Notes under the pieces: model-generated
The model's input: the letters and a program-made list of their open reading frames with translations, nothing else
Database searches by the model: none
What the model was told of the DNA's origin: nothing
Shown here: piece by piece, positions 10,289 through 21,723 of the stretch
How positions within the stretch are numbered: the stretch's first letter is position 1
Layout of the letters: each line of letters opens with the position of its first letter
Source: Istiophorus platypterus
Taxonomy: Eukaryota > Chordata > Actinopteri > Istiophoriformes > Istiophoridae
DNA: 64,000 bases
Direction of reading: 5' to 3'
Assembly: GCA_016859345.1 (NCBI GenBank)
Contig: CM029120.1
Coordinates: 6,256,501 to 6,320,500, forward strand
Program-made: the position numbers and the translations under genes

Positions 10289-12529
10289 GTCACCCCCTGG
10301 GTCACCCCAGGTCACCCAGGTCACCCAGGTCCCCGGGTCACCCCGGGTCACCCCAGGTCACCCCAGGTCACCCCAGGTCACCCCAGGTCACCCCAGGTCA
10401 CCCCAGGTCACCCCAGGTCACCCCAGGTCACCCCAGGTCACCCCAGGTCACCCCAGGTCACCCCAGGTCACCCCAGGTCACCCCAGGTCACCCCAGGTCA
10501 CCCCAGGTCACCCCAGGTCACCCCAGGTCACCCCAGGTCACCCCAGGTCACCCCAGGTCACCCCAGGTCACCCCAGGTCACCCCAGGTCACCCCAGGTCA
10601 CCCCAGGTCACCCCAGGTCACCCCAGGTCACCCCAGGTCACCCCAGGTCACCCCAGGTCACCCCAGGTCACCCCAGGTCACCCCAGGTCACCCCAGGTCA
10701 CCCCAGGTCACCCCAGGTCACCCCAGGTCACCCCAGGTCACCCCAGGTCACCCCAGGTCACCCCAGGTCACCCCAGGTCACCCCAGGTCACCCCAGGTCA
10801 CCCCAGGTCACCCCAGGTCACCCCAGGTCACCCCAGGTCACCCCAGGTCACCCCAGGTCACCCCAGGTCACCCCAGGTCACCCCAGGTCACCCCAGGTCA
10901 CCCCAGGTCACCCCAGGTCACCCCAGGTCACCCCAGGTCACCCCAGGTCACCCCAGGTCACCCCAGGTCACCCCAGGTCACCCCAGGTCACCCCAGGTCA
11001 CCCCAGGTCACCCCAGGTCACCCCAGGTCACCCCAGGTCACCCCAGGTCACCCCAGGTCACCCCAGGTCACCCCAGGTCACCCCAGGTCACCCCAGGTCA
11101 CCCCAGGTCACCCCAGGTCACCCCAGGTCACCCCAGGTCACCCCAGGTCACCCCAGGTCACCCCAGGTCACCCCAGGTCACCCCAGGTCACCCCAGGTCA
11201 CCCCAGGTCACCCCAGGTCACCCCAGGTCACCCCAGGTCACCCCAGGTCACCCCAGGTCACCCCAGGTCACCCCAGGTCACCCCAGGTCACCCCAGGTCA
11301 CCCCAGGTCACCCCAGGTCACCCCAGGTCACCCCAGGTCACCCCAGGTCACCCCAGGTCACCCCAGGTCACCCCAGGTCACCCCAGGTCACCCCAGGTCA
11401 CCCCAGGTCACCCCAGGTCACCCCAGGTCACCCCAGGTCACCCCAGGTCACCCCAGGTCACCCCAGGTCACCCCAGGTCACCCCAGGTCACCCCAGGTCA
11501 CCCCAGGTCACCCCAGGTCACCCCAGGTCACCCCAGGTCACCCCAGGTCACCCCAGGTCACCCCAGGTCACCCCAGGTCACCCCAGGTCACCCCAGGTCA
11601 CCCCAGGTCACCCCAGGTCACCCCAGGTCACCCCAGGTCACCCCAGGTCACCCCAGGTCACCCCAGGTCACCCCAGGTCACCCCAGGTCACCCCAGGTCA
11701 CCCCAGGTCACCCCAGGTCACCCCAGGTCACCCCAGGTCACCCCAGGTCACCCCAGGTCACCCCAGGTCACCCCAGGTCACCCCAGGTCACCCCAGGTCA
11801 CCCCAGGTCACCCCAGGTCACCCCAGGTCACCCCAGGTCACCCCAGGTCACCCCAGGTCACCCCAGGTCACCCCAGGTCACCCCAGGTCACCCCAGGTCA
11901 CCCCAGGTCACCCCAGGTCACCCCAGGTCACCCCAGGTCACCCCAGGTCACCCCAGGTCACCCCAGGTCACCCCAGGTCACCCCAGGTCACCCCAGGTCA
12001 CCCCAGGTCACCCCAGGTCACCCCAGGTCACCCCAGGTCACCCCAGGTCACCCCAGGTCACCCCAGGTCACCCCAGGTCACCCCAGGTCACCCCAGGTCA
12101 CCCCAGGTCACCCCAGGTCACCCCAGGTCACCCCAGGTCACCCCAGGTCACCCCAGGTCACCCCAGGTCACCCCAGGTCACCCCAGGTCACCCCAGGTCA
12201 CCCCAGGTCACCCCAGGTCACCCCAGGTCACCCCAGGTCACCCCAGGTCACCCCAGGTCACCCCAGGTCACCCCAGGTCACCCCAGGTCACCCCAGGTCA
12301 CCCCAGGTCACCCCAGGTCACCCCAGGTCACCCCAGGTCACCCCAGGTCACCCCAGGTCACCCCAGGTCACCCCAGGTCACCCCAGGTCACCCCAGGTCA
12401 CCCCAGGTCACCCCAGGTCACCCCAGGTCACCCCAGGTCACCCCAGGTCACCCCAGGTCACCCCAGGTCACCCCAGGTCACCCCAGGTCACCCCAGGTCA
12501 CCCCAGGTCACCCCAGGTCACCCCAGGTC
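10289..12529. repeat. 10-bp minisatellite (CCCCAGGTCA)n, 217 identical units
   Basis: From 10351 to 12520 the unit CCCCAGGTCA repeats head to tail with no variant that I can see, 217 copies. The left edge (about 10280-10350) holds imperfect units such as CCCCCTGGGTCA, CCCAGGTCA and CCCCGGGTCA. The right edge stops abruptly at CCCCAGGTCT before unique CpG-rich DNA. The unit juxtaposes AGGTCA half-sites with 4-base spacers (DR4), and the complementary strand has GGGG every 10 nt. It lies between the recognised cenpo exons and the slc5a6 first exon. The 811-residue frame running through it, a (PQVTPGHPRS)n polymer, is a by-product of a 30-base reading period and not a gene. Confidence 0.97.
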
Positions 12530-12700
12530 TCTCTCGGTCCGGGGAGATGTTTCCCCGCCGGACCGCCCGCGGCTGGTGTGTTGCGACCTCGGAAACGCTC
12601 CGGCGGGTCGTGTTCGTTTAACGTTGCGCTCTTGAACGCGCCTCAGTAAACAGCATGGTGCCGCTGCCTCACCGGATAACAGAGGTGCTGGCCTGTAAAG
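12530..12700 (+). promoter_or_regulatory. CpG-rich start region and probable untranslated first exon of slc5a6
   Basis: CpG-dense unique DNA follows the minisatellite directly. It ends at a strong donor (CTGTAAAG then GTGAGT at 12701). The next compatible acceptor, TGCGACTGCAG, ends at 14799, 43 bases before the slc5a6 ATG, so 12.6-12.70 kb is the best candidate for the slc5a6 first exon. It contains an ATG at 12655 (VPLPHRITEVLACK) that is not in frame with slc5a6 after this splice. It may also serve as the promoter of cenpo on the other strand. Confidence 0.6.
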
Positions 12701-14799
12701 GTGAGTCCGTCCCGTGTAGTTTCACCTGTTCAAACCTCTTTCTTTTACCCCTCAACCACTGTCCGTTCTCATGTGTGCGTTGTTTTTGTTGTTTCAAGGT
12801 TTATTTCCCGTTTACGTTTCCTCTTATCGATCTGAGATAAGCCGCCGTTGCCGGATATTTGAGGGTCACATGGTTGCAGTTAATAGCCACGTTTAAACAC
12901 GTTGACCTGACTCAGTGAGGAAATTATCACTATAAGTTTTTTCTCTGTGACTATTATGACTAAAAGTCCCTCAGCGGTGAATTCGAGGGAAGAAAAAGGT
13001 TCATAGTGACTTTACTGTCTCCTCTGTTTACCTCTGGGTTTTGATCGGTTTCTCTTCTCCAGCTCCTCAGATGTGAGGATTTGCTTCATTTCTCAGCTTC
13101 ATACTGTTGTACATTGGTTAAATTCTGTTAATGAGACAAACGAGGGAATCTGCAGGTGTCAGAACAGGCTCTGGAAAGTTGCAATGGGAAAGTTTAACTA
13201 CTAGCTAACGTTTAAGAGACAGTCAGTTGAGAAAAGGTCAGATTAGTCAGCAACGATGGTAATCTTTAGTTTCAGTCCTGGTTTGAGAGTATGTGATGGT
13301 AAATGAGTATTATTAGTGCGGATGCAACTAATAACTGTTTCCATTATAGATTAATAAGAATTTTCTAGATTTTTGTCTACAAAATGTAAGACAATAGTAA
13401 AAGCAAAAGCAATTTAAAAATCCACATCGGAATTGCTTGAAAAACCTATTGATATTTAGTTTACTAACCTGTTTACTGTCTTTTTTGATTTTCTACTAGG
13501 ATTAAGTAACAGATTTGTAAACAAAAACAAAAAAAAAAAAGGTTTGAAAATTTAGAAACCTCTGTCCGCCACAGCTGGCAAGGCTTGTTGACATTTTCGA
13601 TATCTCTGACCTGTGAAACCCTCATGCTGTTTGTCTCTGCTACTGTGTGTGTGTGTATACACAGTGGCAGCAGAGGGCAGAGTAGCAGGACGCCTCCCCT
13701 TTAAAACTCCCATTCCAAAGAAGCACTCAGTATTTTTGGATCAGGTTATTGGGGCTAAAGTTGACACAGAAGTTGTGTGACCTTGGTTTGTCCCATTTCA
13801 CAGACTGGAGGTAGTCGCATGTAACGGTGCTTTTCTCCCTGCAAACAGATCGGTTTAGGTGACAGCTGCTATTTTACCCTCTATCCCTATTATCTGAGAA
13901 GGAAGAAATCTGTCATAAACCAGCTCAGGGGGAAAAAAAAAATCAGGGTGTTGAAGTTTGATTTTTCGAGAGCCAACTATACCTGCAGTGATTAGTTGAT
14001 TGAGTAGTGGATCGTAAGGCAAATAATCAGCTGAAATTCTGATGATCAGTAAACTGTTTTGAGGAATCCTCCAAGCAAAAACAGGCAAAATTCAACAGTT
14101 CCAGCTTCTCAAATGTCAACATTTTCTTTTTTCTCTTTTTTTTTTTTTTCAAACCCTTGTATGATTGTTAACTGAATATCTTTGGGTTGCGTTGGCTGGT
14201 TGAGGATTGGAGAGATCACCTCAGAGCTTTTTCACAATTTTCTGGTATTTCCTGGAAAAGGATTTGGGCTGCAACTATTGAATAATCATTTTGTGTGTTT
14301 GTCACAAAATTGTTAAATATGCCTGTAATGTTTTTAAATATCTTGTTTTTGTTGAACCTTTAAGCCAATAACCTAAAAACATTCAGTTAAATGTCATGTA
14401 AGAGAAAAGCAAAAAATCCTCACATTTGAGAAGCTGGAACCAGCAAATATTTGGGATCCTTGTTAACAAAAATAACTAAAGCAATAATTCAATAACAGAA
14501 ATAGTTGCAATCAATTCTCTGACAACTGAGTAATTGATTAATCGCCTAATTGTTGCACACCTGAAAAGGATTAATCAGGTGATTGAGAAATTAATTGGTA
14601 GATTAATCAGCAGTGAGAGTAACGGTTAGTTGGAGCACTAGAGTCAAGAAAAGTGTGAGAAAAAGGTTTTGAGCATTCTTTCTCACACACACACAGATAC
14701 ATTTAATCAGTGTTTTCACTTTCCTCAAGGCTGCTGGACTCTCCTGACTGATGGGTGTGTACAAAGGTGTTTCCCATCCGTCTGACTGTGCGACTGCAG
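12701..14799. other. Probable slc5a6 intron 1 with AT-rich dispersed repeats
   Basis: No coding exon is seen. Segments near 13318-13560, 13970-14150 and 14265-14590 carry the phrases GCAACTA, GATTAATAAG/GATTAATCA, TGTCTACAAAATGT-AGACAATAG, CTCAAATGT-AA and AGCTGGAACCAGCAAAT. These are pieces of an AT-rich percomorph repeat that also appears at 6145, 36930, 48136 and 49660. A short TG run is at about 13645. Confidence 0.5.
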
Positions 14800-14842
14800 G
14801 AGGAAGAAACCCTTCCCCGACTGTAGCCAGGAGACAATCGCG

Positions 14843-17269
14843 ATGGACCCATCCGACAGGAAGCACTTCACGGTCTTGGACTATGTGATATTTACCGTCT
14901 TGCTCGCTGCCTCCATGGGCATCGGCGTGTACTACGCTCTGTCTGGGGGGCGCCAGCGCACCACACAGGAGTTCCTGATGGCAGACAGGAGCATGCGCTG
15001 TCTCCCCGTATCCCTATCGCTCATCGCCTCATTCCAGTCCGCTGTTGCGATCATTGGTGTGCCGGCAGAGATCTACAGCCACGGCACCCAGTACTGGTTC
15101 ATCGGCTGTGCCTACGCCCTGGGCCTCCTCATTCCAGCTCATGTCTTCATTCCAGTGTTGTACAGACTGCGAGTCTCCAGCGCTTACCAGGTGTGTTCAA
15201 GCTGGTTAATCTTTTCTCAGTTGTACTGGATTTAAATTGGTTCATATACATGGTGCATTTCTATCTTGACCTACATATTTCATGTTGGTCTCGTTCACAG
15301 TATCTTGAACTACGCTTCAGCAAAGCAGTGCGTATCTGTGGAACTTTGACCTTTATCTGTCAGATGGTGAGTGCAACAACTGCTGCACCATTCCCACTTC
15401 TTCTCTTCTGATGCCAGTGCTTCTTTTTCCCAAGTATAAAAACTGTACACCTCATTGCATGGAAGTAATATGGATTGTCTTATATAAGGTATCATGAGGG
15501 AAGGGTTTGTTATGATGCTAAAAGCTAAGCTGCGACTAATACAAGTAATTACATTGAAAAAGAAACTGTATTTAATGTGGATAAGTCATTTCTGGCCAAA
15601 ATCGATACCATACATAAAGACTGGAAACAGGGGAAACTGCTAGCCTGGCTCTTTCCAAAAAATAAAAAGAAATCTTCCCACTAAAGCCTCTAACGCTCTT
15701 TAATTAACCTGTAACGTCTTGTTTATTTCATCCATACAAACACCAAAGTGTAAAAATGACAAGCTGGGGTTTAACTGTGCTGGATGATGTCTTGGACAGG
15801 AGCAGTTACTGTTGGACAGAGCCGTGCTCGCTATTTCCTCCTGTCTCCAGCCTTTATGCAAAGCTGAGCTAACTAGCTTTCCATACAGGCTGTACCTTCA
15901 TATTTAACGGACAGATATGTGGGTGCTCTTCGTCCTGTCATTTAACTCTCAGCAATCAAGCAAAAAAGGCATATTTTCCAAAACGTTGAACAATTTCTCT
16001 CTCATTATCCCCCTGATACCAATGGGGTGGATGGGTTTGTTGCCCCCTCCCCACAATAAAGCCTAAAAATACAAGAGATGCATATATTTGTCAGCTCCAG
16101 AATCTAGATTTATTTACCTTTTTGTATAGTTGATGGTCTTTTATTTGTCTTTTATGTCCTCGGCTGCAGGTTATCTATATGGGAGTGTGTGTGTATACTC
16201 CTGCCTTTGCGCTAAATGCAGGTATGAAAAATGAATTTCTTTTTCTCTGACTCCGTAAGTTTGAATGGATGAGATCTGTGGTTCACTGTGTTATTGTGTT
16301 TTCTTTCAGTTACTGGGTTTGAATTATGGGGGGCGGTGCTGGGCACTGGCCTGGTGTGCACCTTGTACACAACGCTGGTGAGTTATTATTTTCAGACAGC
16401 TTTCATTTTTACGGTCTAACATTTGAATATTCACGACCTGCTATCTGTGACCGTCACCAGGAGCACACTCAAGAGTTACTCACTCTGATTCATTCATTCA
16501 TCTTTGGATCTCTTTTTCTCTCTTTCTGTTTTGTTTCGGCGTCAGGTCTCATGACAGATCAGGACTGACTTTATCCCTTTACTAAAAAAGAAATACATTT
16601 ACAAATAAAGTAATATTCCTACCAAAAAATGGCTCATGAATCCCTTGTATAAAGATCCACATTTTAACAATATATTAATATAAAGCCACATATGGATTTG
16701 ATTGTTTATTTAATTAGTATTTATAATACTAGTATTGCCATTTATCAGATTCATTCCCATGTTTCTTGTCCATTCCTGACAGGGGGGTTTGAAGGCTGTC
16801 ATCTGGACCGATGTCTTTCAGACCGTTGTGATGTTCGCAGGGCAGCTAGCTGTCATCGTGGTGGGGGTGCAACAGACAGGAGGGGTGTCTGAAGTTTGGA
16901 GGAAAGCCCAGGAGGGAAACCGCATCGCTGGCATTGAGTAAGTCCGCTTAGTAGTTTGTGCAAGAATGAAGTATGACGTAACGAGCCCACTGGTACAACA
17001 TTTCTGGGAAGAAGTAGCCACCACACTGTCCATTTCCCTTGGCTGTAATTTTCCATCATCCCCTTCTTTGTGCATACTCAGCAACAGGATGCGCTCGACA
17101 CATGTTAAACAGATTCTAACGCCCCTACTTGTAGCACTCACTGTTACCAAGAAAACAATGCTACCAAACAAGAAAAGCATGAAAGAGAGAAGCATCTCAT
17201 GATGGTGGGAGCTCCTCTCTCTCTCTCTCTCTCTCTCTCACAAACACAAACACACACACACATATACAC

Positions 17270-17311
<42 letters not shown>

Positions 17312-17313
17312 AA

Positions 17314-17359
<46 letters not shown>

Positions 17360-17392
17360 ATATATGTATACATGTATATGTGTGTGTATGTA

Positions 17393-17431
<39 letters not shown>

Positions 17432-19770
17432 ATGAATGTACTTGATGGTGAAAATAAGAAGAAAAAATTCTTTTTTCTCTGTTCTGTATTTTCTCTCTTG
17501 TGTACAGCCTAAATCCAGATCCCACCGAGAGACACACTTTCTGGACTCTGGGGGTCGGTGGGGTCTTCCTCATGCTGTCCCTGTACGGGGTGAACCAGGC
17601 TCAGGTCCAAAGATACCTCAGTTCACGCACTGAGAGGGAGGCTGTCAGGTACACAGACTTTAGACTTTCATTCCGACATTGAAGCAATGAGTCTTAGATT
17701 GAACTTAGCCTGAAAAGGACTAGCACAAAAATAATTCATAAGACAACAAAATGTGAAAGAAAGTCAAGGAATCTCTAGGAACATCCAACAGCTTCCGTGA
17801 ACAGGTACAACAGGCACATTATACACTGCTTCAGCTATTTGCATGTGTTATGAACTGCCCTGCACTAAAGATTTGCAGTGCAAATAGAATTTGGTCAGAG
17901 TTTACCTGCTGAAATACCAGTTCTGCTACTGCATTTTACTGGTTGTCCTACACCACAGAAGAAATTCAAGCAGTGTATATAGTCAAAGAAAGTGTTTACA
18001 TTTCTGCTCAATAAAAACTCAGTAGAATCTCAGAACAAAGAGCACTACCCACAGTTTGTCCATAAAAAGTCAGTGATGCGCTTGGTCCTCCACTATAGTC
18101 CAGACTGAAATATCTCAAAAACCACTGAAGGGATTGACATGAATTTATTCTACTGATATTCATGGTTCACATTTTTGGTTCAGAGTGAAACATCTCTGGG
18201 ACCATGTGATGAACTGTCATGAAATTTGGATATAAAGCAGATTTTAGCAGATAAATTCCAGTAACTTTGGTGATCCCTTAACTTTTCCTGTAGCGCATCC
18301 ATCAGGTCATAGTTTCAATTTATACAGTGATTTGGATCAAGACTAAATACCTGTAAAACTAATGACACTCCCATCAGCCTTGGCTGTACTTTGTGTTAAC
18401 TGATGATTTATAAATGCTAGCATGTTAACATGCTAAACTAAGATGGCAAACCTGATAAACATCAACAAGTTAGCATTCTGACCTTAGCATTTAGCTCAAA
18501 GCCCCTGCTACTGACCAACATATAATTTTCAAACTTTTTATAATCTCAAATATGAGAGTCTTAAACAAAAAAAAAATGCTCCTACCTCTCTGCAGGTCTT
18601 GCTACATGGTGTTTCCCTCCCTGCAGCTGGCTCTGGCTCTCAGCTGCATAATAGGGCTGGTCATGTTCGCACGTTACTGCGGAGAGGATCACTCGGAGAA
18701 GCTGGGCACCTCCTCCAGGGACGCGGTGAGTTCCAGCGTCGTCGTCCGCTGAGCCGTCCGCTTCACTCTCCAGGAAATGGGGGCAAGGATTTTTTCCCTT
18801 TTTCTGCCTCCCTGATCTCAGCAGATCAGTATGAAGAATAATAAAGGATTGATTTAATAAAATTTGCACATCTGTCATTATGGGGTATACACATGCAGTT
18901 CTGAATATACTGCATGTAAAGACCCATCCTGGGCACACAGATTTAACATCGCAACTACTGCAGCATGAGAATTTTTATGTTTTATAGTCATTTCTTCTAG
19001 CACATTAGACTCATTATACAGCTGTGGTGTCTTTGCTGTCACCAGTTGTCAGATTTGTTTCTCCTTTCTGGCAACTAATGCATTCATCAAACCAAACCAA
19101 AGGTTCCAGGAAAATGTTTTCCTATAATGTGTTTTCCGCAGATGGTGATTTACTTTGTGATGGATATGCTGCAAGGTCTGCCTGGACTTCCTGGACTATT
19201 TATCGCTTGCTTATTCAGTGCAGCTCTCAGGTAGGGGACTTAACATCAACCCTGTCAGCCCCGACAGAGCTCCGGCCCTCCACAAGTGAGGCTCGCACAT
19301 GAAGCTGCTATCAAAATATCAATATCGATATTGATATCTTTTGACGCTCCCTAGCACAATGGGCTGTCACACTTACTTGTGACCTCCTCCTCCTTGCATG
19401 TCTCTATGGCATTCTGAGCAAAACTTGCGCATCAAAGTAAAAGCACATGCAGCTATTTATTGGTCAAAAAAAAAAACACCTCAGTGAACTTTTCACATTT
19501 CAGGTGTTGACCTTTGACCCAGATGAAGTCACAGAGGTCAGTGACACGTTTTGGCTATTGTGAAAGTTACCCTGAATTGTTGAAATTTTATAATTTTCTG
19601 GCTGTGTCATTTCATTGGATAGGATGCCGAGCTCATAGTTTCTCTCAGTTCCACCAAAATAAACAAACAAAAAAAAGTCACAGATTTCAGCAGTTATTGT
19701 TCTGTAATGAGTGATCAACATTATAGAATTCTATTGAAGTGCTTTTTTGGCATGGAACTTTTCTAGGCTA

Positions 19771-19813
<43 letters not shown>

Positions 19814-21690
19814 ATATGTGTGAGTGTGTGTGTATATGTATATGTGTGAGTGTGTGTATATCTTTATTAGGCACACCTAACTAAAACCAAGGCAGTCTAA
19901 TGTACCAGAACCAAAATCATCCTCGACATAATCAGCGCCTTTCTAAAACAGTGTCAACACAAACTGAAGGACTGTTGTAATCAACCGCATTAGCTTTAGA
20001 TGGGTGTTCCTAATAACCTCCCAACTCAGTATATAATCCATCATAAATCTTCAACTTGCAAATACTGGGATTTGGTAGTTAGCTCAAAAGGTGATAATCA
20101 ATGTAATGGATTGATTGTTACCTAATGTATTTTTAAAGACTGCGTTAATTCTCTATTTTACGTCTTTTGCTTTTTCCTGTGCAGCACCATCTCCTCTGCT
20201 TTCAACTCTTTGGCCACTGTGACGATGGAGGACCTCATCAAGCCGCACTTCCCCGCCATGACAGAGGCCAGTGCCATCCTGCTGTCCAAAGCCTTAGGTG
20301 AGCTCTCTGAAGCTTTAAGTTGGGGGAACGCATGACACAGATCTGCACGGTAAATGACACGTTTGTTTCAACTTGTGTCTCCTCAACAAGCAATGTTCTA
20401 CGGGCTGCTGTGTCTGGCCATGGCCTATCTCACTCACCTAATGGGCAATTCGGTTCTACAGGTAAGCTGACTGGGTCCGCAATCAAACAATAGCCAACTT
20501 TAATTGCTAAATTAGTGCTGATTATTATTATTGTTATTATTTTTGAACACCAGGTGGCTCTAAAAATCTTCGGGATGGTTGGCGGTCCTATTCTCGGGCT
20601 GTTCTCTCTCGGGATGTTCTTCCCCTGGGCGAACTCTACTGTAAGTCGAACATCCTCATGAGATCTGTCATCTAGTTAGCCTCGAGACAATATATGGTAC
20701 AGTCTTCCTCTATTACTGCTGTGCTTGCTTCAGCCACAATTATCACGATATAAATTATTAACAAAACATGGAATCAAATATAGAAAATGCTGCAGCTCTT
20801 GGGCTGCACGTAATTAAAAGACTCAAATCAGAATGATATGATTGCTGACATTGCCGCAATAGTGCTGAATGCTGCAGGGTTTTAAATTTATTACCAAATG
20901 GCCTGTAGCCTTTTTCCACGTATTTACTTTGCTCCAGGAAGAGATGCAAAATAGCAGCAGATTAAAACAATGAGACTAAAGTTCCTCAAATTAATACGTG
21001 AAAAACATATCATGTTCCACATTTGTATACAGTCTTCCCATAGTTTTTGTGTGCTTAAGGTTTTACTGATGATCTTGTAATGACATCGTCTGGTTGTGCC
21101 CTCTTCATCTCCAGTGGTTTCATAGTATCTGCCCAGAGAATTAGTGGCACCAGCGGTTTTATCTTAATGTGCCTAAATCCTCATATTTGTGTAAGATGGA
21201 AAAATGCATTAAATTGCATTTTCTTCTGCTGATTTCCATGCAATTTGGTTTTAATTTGGATGAAAACTTGAGCAGTTACTGGAATCCTGCCTCTCGCCCA
21301 GTCTTTTAAGTTTTATATGTGTGAATATCCCAATCTATTTGGGACCCTCTGATTTAATAGGGACCTACTGTAGGGAAAACCACCCCCACTGTTGGAAACC
21401 ACTATCATGACAGTTAAAGTCATTAATCATGCCACCTATACCCATGTACGTTTTGGTTCTCCTGTCGTTTCCAGGGAGCCCTTGCGGGTCTGGGCACCGG
21501 CCTGGCCATGGCCTTCTGGGTTGGCATCGGGAGCATCCTCACTCGCAGCTCCGGGGCGAGACTGCCGCCAGCCGACTGCAGAGTCATCCTGCCGTCAAAC
21601 AACACAACTGCTGCCATTCACACTGCATTCAGCAACGTCTCTCTGAGGTAAGAATATCACACACAACATGGTGAATTTTTAAAAAACATT

Positions 21691-21723
<33 letters not shown>

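Noticed and set aside
10351..12520. CRISPR-like regular array
   Set aside because: Units are 10 bp with no unique spacers, in a vertebrate genome; it is a minisatellite.
10200..12635. 811-residue open frame with (PQVTPGHPRS)n repeats
   Set aside because: It is the translation of a 10-bp satellite whose unit happens to lack stops in this frame; no splice, start or family evidence supports a protein.
17199..17573. Open frames made of Cys-Val or Thr-His repeats
   Set aside because: They are translations of the CA/TG microsatellite.
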